From contig CAIODK010000294.1 of the NCBI GenBank assembly GCA_903856995.1, positions 1-6,250 of the forward strand: 6,250 bases of DNA, written 5' to 3'. The DNA comes from an uncultured Burkholderiales bacterium. GTDB taxonomy: Bacteria > Pseudomonadota > Gammaproteobacteria > Burkholderiales > Burkholderiaceae_C. Positions 1 through 6,250 of this stretch are shown here, piece after piece; the stretch's first letter is position 1; every line of letters begins with the position of its first letter. Under the pieces are notes generated by a model. It saw only the letters and a program-made list of their open reading frames with translations, ran no database searches and was not told where the DNA came from. A program made the translations under genes and the position numbers.

Positions 1-1034
1 CCGGTTTGCTCACCCAAGCGCGAGAACATGACCAACAAACGCGGAAACCGTGGGTGCTGTGCGAGGGCCGAGGCCAGCGGCGCACCTTCGCGCACCAGCA
101 CCAAGGCGGCTTGCGCATCGCGTTTCAGTGCGGTGTTGCTCAGCGTGTCGGCAGCGGCTTGCAGCGCTTTCAAAATCGGGACGCCTGCGGTGGCGAGCAT
201 GGCCAGCGTGCTGGCAAAGCGTGCCGCGTTGTAGCCACGGGCCAAGCGGCCAATGAGGGGCAGTTGCAGCCATGCGGCGTCAAAGCGCTCGCGCACGTCG
301 GGTTTCTTCAGCGCCACATGGCCCATCACCCAGAGCGTGGCCACCAGCAACAACCCCCACAGCCAGAAGTCTTGAACGAACGCGCTCAACGCCAACATCA
401 CGCTGGTGAGTGCGGGCAGCTTTTGCTGGTTGCTGCCAAACACCTGCGCCACTTGCGGCACCACATAGGCCAGCAAGAACAGCACGATGACCAAGGCCAC
501 CAAACTCACGATGACGGGGTACAAGCCCGCCGCCAAAAGTTTGCCATGCAAATTTTGTTGCTCTTGCAAATCGTCGGCCAAGCGTTCCAGCACCAACCCT
601 AAGTGGCCGCTTTGCTCGCCTGCACCAATCACCGCGGTGAAGATGGGGCTGAACTCGCGTGGGTGTTGCGCCAAGGCTTTGGCAAAGGGCGAACCTGCAT
701 TCACCTCTGTGCGCAGGGCAGACACCAAATCGCGTTGACGCGGTGTTTCTGCCTCGTCGCTGAGTGCGGCCAGCGCACGCTCCAGCGGCAAGCCCGCGCT
801 GACCAAGCCCGAGAGCTGGCGCGTCCACACAGCAAGCGCGGTGTTGCCAAACACTTTGCTCTCCCAAAGGACGGTGTTCAATCCGCTGCTGGTGCGCTGC
901 ACCGGCTCGACTTTGAGTGGTACCAAATCTTGCGCGCGCAACTGGCTGCGTGCGATGCGTGCGGTGTCGGCTTCCAACACGCCACGGCGGGTTTGGCCTT
1001 GGGGGTCTAGGGCTTCAAATGCGTAGGCGGGCAT
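1..1034 (-). CDS. gspF: GspF, T2SS inner-membrane platform protein (3' end outside window)
   Basis: Polytopic inner-membrane protein of the T2SS assembly platform, which contacts the GspE ATPase and GspL. Reading from ATG at 1034 gives 344 complete codons with no stop before the window edge. The family is usually about 400 residues, so roughly 60 residues, including the last membrane helix, are missing. The N-terminus MPAYAFEALD is typical of GspF. Two T2SF repeats are visible. The first covers about residues 66-190, with TRQLSGLVSAGLPLERAL at 71-88 and GEQSG at 139-143. The second starts near 270, with RFASTLAMLATAGVPILKAL at 272-291 and GEQTG at 341 to the edge. Hydrophobic helices lie at about 170-193 and 221-241. 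It starts 23 bp after the gspE stop with no clear Shine-Dalgarno, so it probably depends on coupling or on a weak site. PilC of type IV pili is a homologue, but the operon context decides for GspF. Confidence 0.96.
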   Translation of the reverse strand, partial: MPAYAFEALDPQGQTRRGVLEADTARIARSQLRAQDLVPLKVEPVQRTSSGLNTVLWESKVFGNTALAVWTRQLSGLVSAGLPLERALAALSDEAETPRQRDLVSALRTEVNAGSPFAKALAQHPREFSPIFTAVIGAGEQSGHLGLVLERLADDLQEQQNLHGKLLAAGLYPVIVSLVALVIVLFLLAYVVPQVAQVFGSNQQKLPALTSVMLALSAFVQDFWLWGLLLVATLWVMGHVALKKPDVRERFDAAWLQLPLIGRLARGYNAARFASTLAMLATAGVPILKALQAAADTLSNTALKRDAQAALVLVREGAPLASALAQHPRFPRLLVMFSRLGEQT

Positions 1035-1057
1035 GGGTCAATCGGGCAGGGTTGCCG

Positions 1058-2446
1058 TTAGTCGCGGGTCACCCGCACCAGCTCTGCGCGTGTGGAAACA
1101 CCATCGCGCACCAAGCGTTCGCCGTCATCGCGCATCAGCGTCATGCCTGCGCGCAAAGCAGCTTCGCGCAGCTGCGCTTCGCTGGATCGGTTGTGGATGA
1201 GGGCGCGAATGTCGTCGTTGGTGGTGAGCAATTCAAAAATGCCGGTACGGCCTTGGTAGCCACTTTGTCCGCATGCCTCGCAACCCTTGCCAGCACAGTG
1301 CGTGCAAGTTTTGCGCAGCAGGCGCTGGGCCAGCACACCCAACAAGGATGAGCTGAGCAAGAAGGGCTCGACGCCCATGTCGGTCAAGCGGGTGATGGCG
1401 CTGGCCGCATCGTTGGTGTGCAGCGTGGCCAACACCAAGTGGCCGGTGAGCGAGGCTTGGATGGCGATTTGCGCGGTCTCGTAATCGCGGATCTCGCCAA
1501 TCATGATGATGTCTGGGTCTTGGCGCAGGATGGCGCGCAGGGCTTTGGCAAAGTCCAAATCAATTTTGGGGTTCACCTGCGTTTGGCCCACGCCTGCCAG
1601 CTCGTATTCGATCGGGTCTTCCACCGTCATGATGTTGTTGCGCGTGGCGTCTAGCCCTTGCAGCGCGGCGTACAAGGTGGTGGTTTTGCCCGAGCCCGTG
1701 GGGCCGGTGACCAAGACGATGCCGTGCGGCTGGTGCACCAGTGCTTCAAAGCGGCGCAGGGTTTCGCCCTCCATGCCCACGGCTTGCAGGGTGAGCTTGG
1801 TGTCTGATTTGTGGAGCAAACGCAGCACCGCCCGTTCACCATGCGCGCTGGGCAAGGTGGACACGCGCACGTCAATCGCGCGTTGGCCCAAGCGCAACGA
1901 AATGCGGCCGTCTTGCGGCAAACGCTTTTCAGCAATGTCTAGCTCGGCCATGATTTTGAGGCGCGAGATCAGCGCGGCATGCAAGGCGCGGTTGGGTTGC
2001 ACCACTTCGCGCAAGGTGCCGTCGACACGAAAGCGCACGCTGGAGTGGCGCTCATACGGTTCGATGTGAATGTCGCTCGCGCCGTCGCGTGCCGCTTGCG
2101 TCAACAGCGCGTTGAGCATGCGGATGATGGGCGCGTCGTCGGCGGCCTCAAGCAAGTCTTCCACGGCTGGCAGTTCTTGCATCATGCGGGCCAGGTCGGC
2201 ATCGCTTTCGACCTCGCTCACCACCGCAGCCGCGTTGCTGTCGGCTTGTGCGTAGGCTTCGCTGATGCGTTTGGCCAGCGTGGCTTTGTCGGTGTGCTCA
2301 AACGACTGCACGGCGTGGCGTCGTGTCACCTCGCTCCATGCACTCAGGTCAGGCGCGTCGCTGTGCCACAGCGTGAGCGTGTGGTCATCGTCCTCCAGCA
2401 ACAGCTGGTGGGTGCGGGCGAAGGCGTAGGGCAGCGGGCGGCGCAT
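1058..2446 (-). CDS. gspE: GspE, T2SS cytoplasmic secretion ATPase
   Basis: Hexameric cytoplasmic ATPase that powers pseudopilus assembly and docks on GspL through its N-terminal domain. The protein has 462 residues, somewhat short for the family (about 490-500). The N1E domain opens with RPLPYAFARTHQLLLEDD (residues 3-20). The N2E domain includes DGASDIHIEP (121-130) and the LPQDGR motif (176-181). Walker A is GPTGSGKTT (248-256, Lys254). The aspartate-box region is NIMTVEDPIEYEL (271-283). Walker B is DIIMIGEIRD (312-321, Glu318), and the histidine box is TGHLVLATLHTNDA (334-347). Four zinc-ligand cysteines are present (C381, C384, C389, C392), but the two CxxC pairs are only four residues apart, which accounts for much of the shortness. 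The start at 2446 is 3 bp after the gspD stop, without an obvious Shine-Dalgarno, suggesting translational coupling. PilB is a paralogue, but the flanking gspD and gspF make this GspE. Confidence 0.98.
   Translation of the reverse strand: MRRPLPYAFARTHQLLLEDDDHTLTLWHSDAPDLSAWSEVTRRHAVQSFEHTDKATLAKRISEAYAQADSNAAAVVSEVESDADLARMMQELPAVEDLLEAADDAPIIRMLNALLTQAARDGASDIHIEPYERHSSVRFRVDGTLREVVQPNRALHAALISRLKIMAELDIAEKRLPQDGRISLRLGQRAIDVRVSTLPSAHGERAVLRLLHKSDTKLTLQAVGMEGETLRRFEALVHQPHGIVLVTGPTGSGKTTTLYAALQGLDATRNNIMTVEDPIEYELAGVGQTQVNPKIDLDFAKALRAILRQDPDIIMIGEIRDYETAQIAIQASLTGHLVLATLHTNDAASAITRLTDMGVEPFLLSSSLLGVLAQRLLRKTCTHCAGKGCEACGQSGYQGRTGIFELLTTNDDIRALIHNRSSEAQLREAALRAGMTLMRDDGERLVRDGVSTRAELVRVTRD
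1271..1306 (-). other. Compact tetracysteine (zinc) module of GspE
   Basis: Codons 381-392 of gspE encode CTHCAGKGCEAC, i.e. CxxC-X4-CxxC, directly followed by GQSGYQGRTGIFEL, the usual family sequence after the second pair. In well-studied GspE proteins such as Vibrio cholerae EpsE the two CxxC pairs are about 29 residues apart and bind one zinc ion. Here all four cysteines are kept but the intervening loop is nearly gone. Zinc binding by this short form is an inference. Confidence 0.85.
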
Positions 2447-2449
2447 GGC

Positions 2450-4627
2450 TTATTGGGCAGAAGAAGAGGTGGCAGGGGCAGGGACGGGTGCTGCTGGCGC
2501 TGGCACAGGTGCTGGCGGCAAAACAGGCGCATTGCCAGATCCGAGGATGGGGTTAAAGCCAGGCTGCGTGGTTTGTTGCAAGCCCATCATTTGTTGATAG
2601 CGGTTGTTGCTCAGGGCGTCAGAGGATGCGGCATCGCGGATCACCACGGGGCGCAAGAACACCATCAGGTTTTTCTTGCTGCGTGAGCGGGTTTCACTTT
2701 TGAACAGCCATCCCAGCACAGGGATGTCGCCAAACAGAGGAACTTGGTTGGCTGCACCTGAGTATTCGTCGGACAGCAGGCCACCCAACACGATGATGGA
2801 GCCGTCGTCCACCAAGACATTGGATTCGATGCTGCGTTTGTTGGTGATCAAGCCCGCCGTGGAGGACTTGGTGTAGTCGATGCTCGACACTTCTTGGAAG
2901 ATGGTGAGCTTGACCGTGCCGGTCTCGCTGATTTGCGGTTTGACTTTCAGCGTCAAGCCCACGTCTTTACGCTCGACGGTTTGGAACGGGTTGACCGAGC
3001 CGTTTGACGTGTTGTTGTTGGTGTATTGGCCGGTGACAAAAGGCACGTTTTGACCCACCACAATTTTGGCTTCTTCGTTGTCAATCGTCAGCAACGTCGG
3101 CGTGGACAACACATTGCCATCGCCGTTTTGTTGCAAGAACGTGGCCAAGCTGCTAAGCACATAGGTGCCGTTGATTTGCTTTGCGCTGGCAATGTTCAAA
3201 CCACCGCCCAATGCGCCTAGAGCGGTCGAACCACCTGATGCACCAATGATGTTGCCTTGGCCAATCGCCGTGCTGATTTGGTTGTTGAAGTTCGTCCCAA
3301 TGATGCCCACTGTGCCGCCCGATTGGCCCTTGGCCGTCTGCCACTGAATACCCATTTGCGCGGCCTTGTCGGCGTTCACCTCGGCAATCAAGCTCTCCAC
3401 CATCACTTGGGCGCGACGTTGGTCGAGCATGTCGATCACGGCGCGCAGTTGGCGGTATTGCGGCTCAGGCGCGGTGATGATGAGGGAGTTGGTGGCCGTG
3501 TCCGCCTGAATTTGCCCACCGGTGGCGGAGCCGCTGGTCGCGTTGCTGCTGCCCAAGGTGCTGCCCGATGTGGGGTTCGTCATGCTGTTTGGCGTTGACG
3601 CCAAGGGGGGCGTTCCCGCTGCGGGGTTGCTGCCACCCACTGAGGCTTGGCCACTCACGGCCGCACGCAAGGTGGTGGCGAGTTTGGTGGCGTCGGCGTT
3701 TTTCAAATACACCACATGGATGTTGCCGCTGGCGTTGGTGCTGCCGGGCTGGTCAAGCTTGGCGACCAGCGAACGCACCAGTGCCACGCGCGCGGGGTTG
3801 GCTGCGCGCAAGATGAGGGCGTTGCTGCGTGGCTCCGCCAACAAGGTGGTTTTGTAGTCTGCGCCGGTTTGTCCGGGTGTGGCGGAAGCCACCCCTGCGG
3901 CGTTGGCGCTGCCTGACTCAATCAAGCGCAGCACCAAAGGGGCCATGTCGACCGCGATGGCGTGCTTGAGCTGAATGACTTCTACGTCACTGGCGTTGGA
4001 CACATCGAGCGCCGCAATGATGCGCGCCAAGCGCTGCAAGTTGTCCGCGTAGTCGGTGATGATGATGGCGTTGTTGCCGGGGTTGACGTTGATGGTGTTG
4101 TTGGGGCTGATGAGCGGGCGCAGCACGGGCACCAAGTTGTTGGCTTGCTCAAAGTTGAGTTTGAAGATGTGCGTCACGATCTGGCCGCTGCCAGAGCTGG
4201 TGCCGGTCTTTTCAATTTGTTGCACATTGCCGCCTTGCAGCTTGGCATCGGCCTCGGGCACGATTTTGTAGAGGCCCTTGGTCTCGACCATCGCAAAGCC
4301 TTGCAAACGCAACGCAGCCAAGAACTGGCTCCATGCTTCGTTGGGCGACACGGGTAGCTCGGTGCTGAGGTTGATCGTGCCTTTGACGCGGGGGTCCACC
4401 ACCAAATTGCGGTTGGACAGCGTGGCCAGTGTGCGCGCCACCGATTCAATCTCGGCGTTCACAAAGTTGAGCGTGATGGGCTCTGACGATGCCGATTTTT
4501 TAGCGGGCGGTGCAGCGTGCGCCACCGACATGCCTGTGATGACGGGCGCGAAGGCCAAGCTGATGGCCAGGCCAATGACCGAGGTCAAGGACTGACGCGT
4601 GGAGAGGGGGGTGTGGAGTTTGGTCAT
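2450..4627 (-). CDS. gspD: GspD, T2SS outer-membrane secretin
   Basis: Multimeric outer-membrane channel for folded exoproteins, 725 residues. A Sec signal peptide has its hydrophobic core at about residues 14-35 and probable cleavage after AHA (36-38). N0 follows at about 50-125 (EPITLNFVNAEIESVARTL at 49-67). N1 lies at about 150-210 and N2 at about 214-292. N3, at about 302-402, is interrupted by a Gly/Ser/Thr/Asn/Pro-rich stretch (about 325-371). The secretin barrel is about 405-662. It contains GNVLSTPTLLTIDNEEAKI (504-522), VGQNVPFVTG (524-533), a glycine-rich gate-like segment (about 456-478) and VPLFGDIPVLGWLFKS (629-644). The end is a non-conserved tail (663-725) rich in Pro, Ala and Ser rather than a recognisable pilotin-binding S domain. 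The ATG at 4627 is 4 bp after the gspN stop with no clear Shine-Dalgarno. PilQ is excluded by the N0-N3 layout and by the neighbours. Confidence 0.98.
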   Translation of the reverse strand: MTKLHTPLSTRQSLTSVIGLAISLAFAPVITGMSVAHAAPPAKKSASSEPITLNFVNAEIESVARTLATLSNRNLVVDPRVKGTINLSTELPVSPNEAWSQFLAALRLQGFAMVETKGLYKIVPEADAKLQGGNVQQIEKTGTSSGSGQIVTHIFKLNFEQANNLVPVLRPLISPNNTINVNPGNNAIIITDYADNLQRLARIIAALDVSNASDVEVIQLKHAIAVDMAPLVLRLIESGSANAAGVASATPGQTGADYKTTLLAEPRSNALILRAANPARVALVRSLVAKLDQPGSTNASGNIHVVYLKNADATKLATTLRAAVSGQASVGGSNPAAGTPPLASTPNSMTNPTSGSTLGSSNATSGSATGGQIQADTATNSLIITAPEPQYRQLRAVIDMLDQRRAQVMVESLIAEVNADKAAQMGIQWQTAKGQSGGTVGIIGTNFNNQISTAIGQGNIIGASGGSTALGALGGGLNIASAKQINGTYVLSSLATFLQQNGDGNVLSTPTLLTIDNEEAKIVVGQNVPFVTGQYTNNNTSNGSVNPFQTVERKDVGLTLKVKPQISETGTVKLTIFQEVSSIDYTKSSTAGLITNKRSIESNVLVDDGSIIVLGGLLSDEYSGAANQVPLFGDIPVLGWLFKSETRSRSKKNLMVFLRPVVIRDAASSDALSNNRYQQMMGLQQTTQPGFNPILGSGNAPVLPPAPVPAPAAPVPAPATSSSAQ
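2471..2512 (-). repeat. Tandem 7-codon duplication in the GspD tail (APVPAPA x2)
   Basis: Residues 706-712 and 713-719 of GspD are both APVPAPA, encoded by adjacent 21-bp units (2492-2512 and 2471-2491). The two DNA copies differ at six positions, and all six are codon third positions, so the peptide is identical while the DNA has diverged. The segment sits in a proline/alanine-rich, probably extended tail just before the TSSSAQ terminus. Confidence 0.85.
3515..3655 (-). other. Low-complexity insert in the N3 domain of GspD
   Basis: GspD residues about 325-371 consist almost entirely of Gly, Ser, Thr, Asn, Pro and Ala, with no predicted regular structure. They lie between the LATTLRAAV helix and QIQADTATNSLIITAPEP, which resumes the N3 fold. 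Secretins often carry a variable loop here that projects into the channel lumen. The boundaries are approximate, and the frame is continuous across it. Confidence 0.7.
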
Positions 4628-4631
4628 GGAG

Positions 4632-5474
4632 TCAACCCATTTTCAAGATTGATTTGGCACCTTGGCGTTGGCCAAGGATGTTTAATAAATTGGAGAGTGC
4701 GGCTTCAGCGTCAGGGGCCGCAGAGGCCTCGCCGTTGAAGCGCACGCGCCCGTTTTGTAGTTGGCCGCTGCCTTGTAATTGCAGGCTGCCTTCAAGGGTG
4801 TCGAGTGTGAGTGTGATGGCCTCACCGCCTTGTACGCGCACACGGTAGCTGCCTAAGGGGCGCAGTGTGGACAGGCGTGTGGCGAGTTGTTGCAGTTGCA
4901 GCTCGGCTTGGCCTTGCAACTGTTCTTGGCCTGCTTGGTAGGTCCATTGCAGCGCCGTGGTTTGTAATTGAATTTGCCCTTCGGGCTGCACGGTGTTCCA
5001 TGGTGCACCTAAGCCGACCAGCCAAGCGGCAGGCCAACTTGAGGTGTTGTCGCTCAACTGCACGCGCACGCCACGCCACATAGGGGACACATCCACGCGC
5101 AAAGGCTGCGGTGTGCAGCAAGCAGAGGCCACCGTCGCGCTGAGCGCGAGGCGCATCTGGGCCCAGTCAACCCGAGGGCCGAGCTGCCAAGTCACGCGGG
5201 TTGGCAGTGAGGTGGTGTTGGCTGGGCGTGCGGTGTTGGGCGTCGCGGCGAGGTTGAGCCGGCCTTCGTTGAGCACCCACTGCGCCGAGCCGTTCCACAC
5301 CGTGCCTTGCGGGTCTTGTAGCAGCACGCGTTTGCCGCTGATTTGTTCGATCGCTTGGGTCAACCAATGTGCGGGGGCTTGCGTGACCAAGGCCAGCAAG
5401 AGACCCAAGCCCGCACCTGTCCAAGCCCATCGCGTGCTGGTGCTGGCGTGGGCGACGGTGTGTGTGCGTGGCAT
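4632..5474 (-). CDS. gspN: GspN, T2SS accessory inner-membrane protein
   Basis: Accessory T2SS component found in only part of the systems; its exact role is unsettled. The protein has 280 residues, close to the family's usual length of about 250. A short basic cytoplasmic N-terminus (MPRTHTVAHASTSTRWAW) is followed by one membrane-spanning segment (about 17-33), then a periplasmic, beta-rich domain. Family-like features are GTVWNGSA (57-64), the LPTRVTWQLGP strand (90-100), LGSYRVRVQGG (207-217) and repeated short strands such as LQLQGSGQLQNGRVRFNG (231-248). A vicinal pair, Cys119-Cys120, is the only cysteine content. The start at 5474 lies one base after the gspM stop (TAATATG), and the stop is 4 bp before gspD. 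No strong Shine-Dalgarno is seen, so translation is probably coupled to gspM. The assignment rests on moderate sequence likeness plus its place after gspM. Confidence 0.92.
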   Translation of the reverse strand: MPRTHTVAHASTSTRWAWTGAGLGLLLALVTQAPAHWLTQAIEQISGKRVLLQDPQGTVWNGSAQWVLNEGRLNLAATPNTARPANTTSLPTRVTWQLGPRVDWAQMRLALSATVASACCTPQPLRVDVSPMWRGVRVQLSDNTSSWPAAWLVGLGAPWNTVQPEGQIQLQTTALQWTYQAGQEQLQGQAELQLQQLATRLSTLRPLGSYRVRVQGGEAITLTLDTLEGSLQLQGSGQLQNGRVRFNGEASAAPDAEAALSNLLNILGQRQGAKSILKMG

Positions 5475-5475
5475 A

Positions 5476-5973
5476 TTAATGCGCAGCGCCTCGGTTGGGT
5501 AAGCTCAAAACGAGGTTGCCGTCCCAGACGACGACCGGCGAGGCGTTGTTGCGCGTCAAGTGCGCTTCCACGGGCAAAGCCTGCGCTTGACTGCGCGCTT
5601 GCGCCAACCAGTTGGCCAACGTGGGCGCGGGCACGGCTTTGAGTTGCACCGACACGCGGTCGCCTTGGATATTGAGTTGAACCTGTGTACTCGGCGTCAG
5701 CGCTTGCAAACTGCGCAGCGCTTCGTCACGCGAGAGCGGTGTGCGCGATTGCAGTGCTTGGGCCTGCGTTTGCAGGGCCAGCATGTGGGCTTGTCGTTGT
5801 CCAATTTCGGCGCGTCGGTTGTCGCTGTCGCGCAGAGTGTCGAGTGCGGGTGCAACGGCGATGGACCAAAACAAAAGCACACCTAACAAAGCGCCGAGTA
5901 GAGAAACGCCGCGTTGTTCGCGTGGGCTCAAAGCTTGCCAGCGAGCGAGTGCTTGGGCGCGTAGATTTTTCAT
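5476..5973 (-). CDS. gspM: GspM, T2SS inner-membrane platform protein
   Basis: Bitopic inner-membrane protein that pairs with GspL in the assembly platform and is thought to stabilise it. The protein has 165 residues, normal for GspM (about 150-180). The cytoplasmic N-terminus MKNLRAQALARWQALSPREQ carries the family's LSPREQ-type motif at residues 15-20. One membrane helix follows (about 23-41), then a polar, probably coiled-coil segment (about 48-78), then a small alpha/beta ferredoxin-like periplasmic domain (about 95-158, VQLNIQGDRVSVQLKAV and VVVWDGNLVLSLP). I chose the ATG at 5973 because it overlaps the gspL stop as ATGA and has GGAGG seven bases upstream. An in-frame ATG at 6000 would add nine residues but lies inside gspL and lacks this site. 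Confidence 0.94.
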   Translation of the reverse strand: MKNLRAQALARWQALSPREQRGVSLLGALLGVLLFWSIAVAPALDTLRDSDNRRAEIGQRQAHMLALQTQAQALQSRTPLSRDEALRSLQALTPSTQVQLNIQGDRVSVQLKAVPAPTLANWLAQARSQAQALPVEAHLTRNNASPVVVWDGNLVLSLPNRGAAH

Positions 5974-6250
5974 TTCGTGCCCTCCGCTTGCAACACCCAA
6001 GTGTCGTTGCCGTCTTGGTGCAGGCTCAGGCCTTGGGCTTTGAGGCGTGCCGTGCCAGCGGCGTTGCCATCCAGCGTTACGCCTTGCACACGCAGCGCGT
6101 GGTTGCTGAAGTGAATTTGCTGTGGTGTTTGATTTGCAGGCAGCACGCCAGCCAAAGCAGCAAGCAAAGGCTCAAGGTCGGTGCTAGAAGCAGCGCCAGA
6201 TTTTTGTTGCAACGCATCCACTTCGCGCTGCATTTGCAGCGGTGCGTCGA
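5970..6250 (-). CDS. gspL: GspL, C-terminal periplasmic part only (5' end outside window)
   Basis: GspL recruits the GspE ATPase through its cytoplasmic domain and pairs with GspM through its periplasmic domain. Only about the last 93 residues are here. The frame is open to the window edge (DAPLQMQREVDALQQ) and ends at TGA 5972-5970. The visible part has a charged helix continuing from the left (REVDALQQ), then LEPLLAALAGVLPANQTP, which is typical of the GspL C-terminal ferredoxin-like fold. It then has strands IHFSNHALRVQGVTLDG and a final VLQAEGTK. A full GspL is about 400 residues, so the cytoplasmic actin-like part and the membrane helix lie beyond 6250. The last bases overlap the gspM start by 4 bp. 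Position before gspM supports the call more strongly than the short sequence alone. Confidence 0.88.
   Translation of the reverse strand, partial: DAPLQMQREVDALQQKSGAASSTDLEPLLAALAGVLPANQTPQQIHFSNHALRVQGVTLDGNAAGTARLKAQGLSLHQDGNDTWVLQAEGTK
5981..5985 (-). promoter_or_regulatory. Shine-Dalgarno site of gspM
   Basis: GGAGG on the minus strand, inside the 3' end of gspL, with a 7-base spacer to the ATG at 5973. It fixes the gspM start and is the only strong ribosome binding site I can see at the five gene junctions of the window. Confidence 0.85.

Noticed and set aside
6..602. Long open frame on the plus strand (198 codons) opposite gspF
   Set aside because: It is rich in Gln and His with no recognisable fold, and it lies wholly antisense to gspF, whose motifs are unmistakable.
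1979..2686. Long open frame on the plus strand (235 codons) across the gspE/gspD junction
   Set aside because: It is antisense to two genes with clear family motifs. Its translation is rich in His, Gly, Arg and Val, with no recognisable domain, as expected for a shadow frame in GC-rich DNA.
1058..4627. Type IV pilus genes (pilQ/pilB) as an alternative identity for the secretin and ATPase
   Set aside because: The N0-N1-N2-N3 plus secretin layout, the RPLPYAFAR N-terminus of the ATPase and flanking gspL/M/N and gspF fit the T2SS and not the pilus clusters.
4680..4692. AT-rich stretch upstream of gspD containing TATTAA on the minus strand, resembling a -10 box
   Set aside because: It is explained by codons for the NLLNIL segment of GspN. 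No -35-like hexamer lies 16-18 bases upstream, so it is not supported as an internal promoter.
5974..6000. Upstream in-frame ATG for gspM at 6000
   Set aside because: It would extend gspM nine codons into gspL. The ATG at 5973 has GGAGG at proper spacing and the ATGA overlap, and gives the usual GspM N-terminus.
1..6250. Possible undescribed system, RNA gene, CRISPR array or mobile element
   Set aside because: The window is filled end to end by six contiguous T2SS genes with junctions of at most 23 bp. No inverted repeats, direct repeat arrays or transposase-like sequences were seen.

Overview
The window is the inside of one type II secretion system (T2SS, general secretory pathway) operon. 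It is read entirely from the minus strand and is cut at both ends. In transcription order (right to left) it holds: the 3' end of gspL (5970-6250), gspM (5476-5973), gspN (4632-5474), gspD (2450-4627), gspE (1058-2446) and most of gspF (1-1034, 3' end outside the window). Every base is coding or lies in a junction of at most 23 bp. There are no RNA genes, mobile elements, CRISPR arrays, terminators or convincing promoters.

The organism is probably a betaproteobacterium of the Comamonadaceae type (Limnohabitans / Rhodoferax / Polaromonas relatives). This is inferred from high GC, frequent TTG leucine codons beside GC-rich codons, the presence of gspN, and the L-M-N-D-E-F gene order. No marker gene is available to fix the genus.

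The genes work together as follows. GspL and GspM are bitopic inner-membrane proteins. With the polytopic GspF they form the assembly platform, and GspL recruits the cytoplasmic ATPase GspE to it. GspE hydrolysis drives assembly of the pseudopilus, whose genes (gspG-K) are not in the window and probably lie upstream, beyond 6250. GspD forms the outer-membrane secretin channel through which folded exoproteins leave. GspN is an accessory inner-membrane/periplasmic protein of unsettled role. Junctions are very tight (4 bp overlap, then 1, 4, 3 and 23 bp gaps), so the genes are almost certainly co-transcribed and largely translationally coupled.

I found no undescribed system. Points that deserve a second look are the compressed tetracysteine module of GspE, the position of D-E-F after L-M-N, the proline/alanine tail of GspD with a heptapeptide duplication whose copies differ only at synonymous third positions, the low-complexity insert in GspD, and the presence of a strong Shine-Dalgarno only at gspM.
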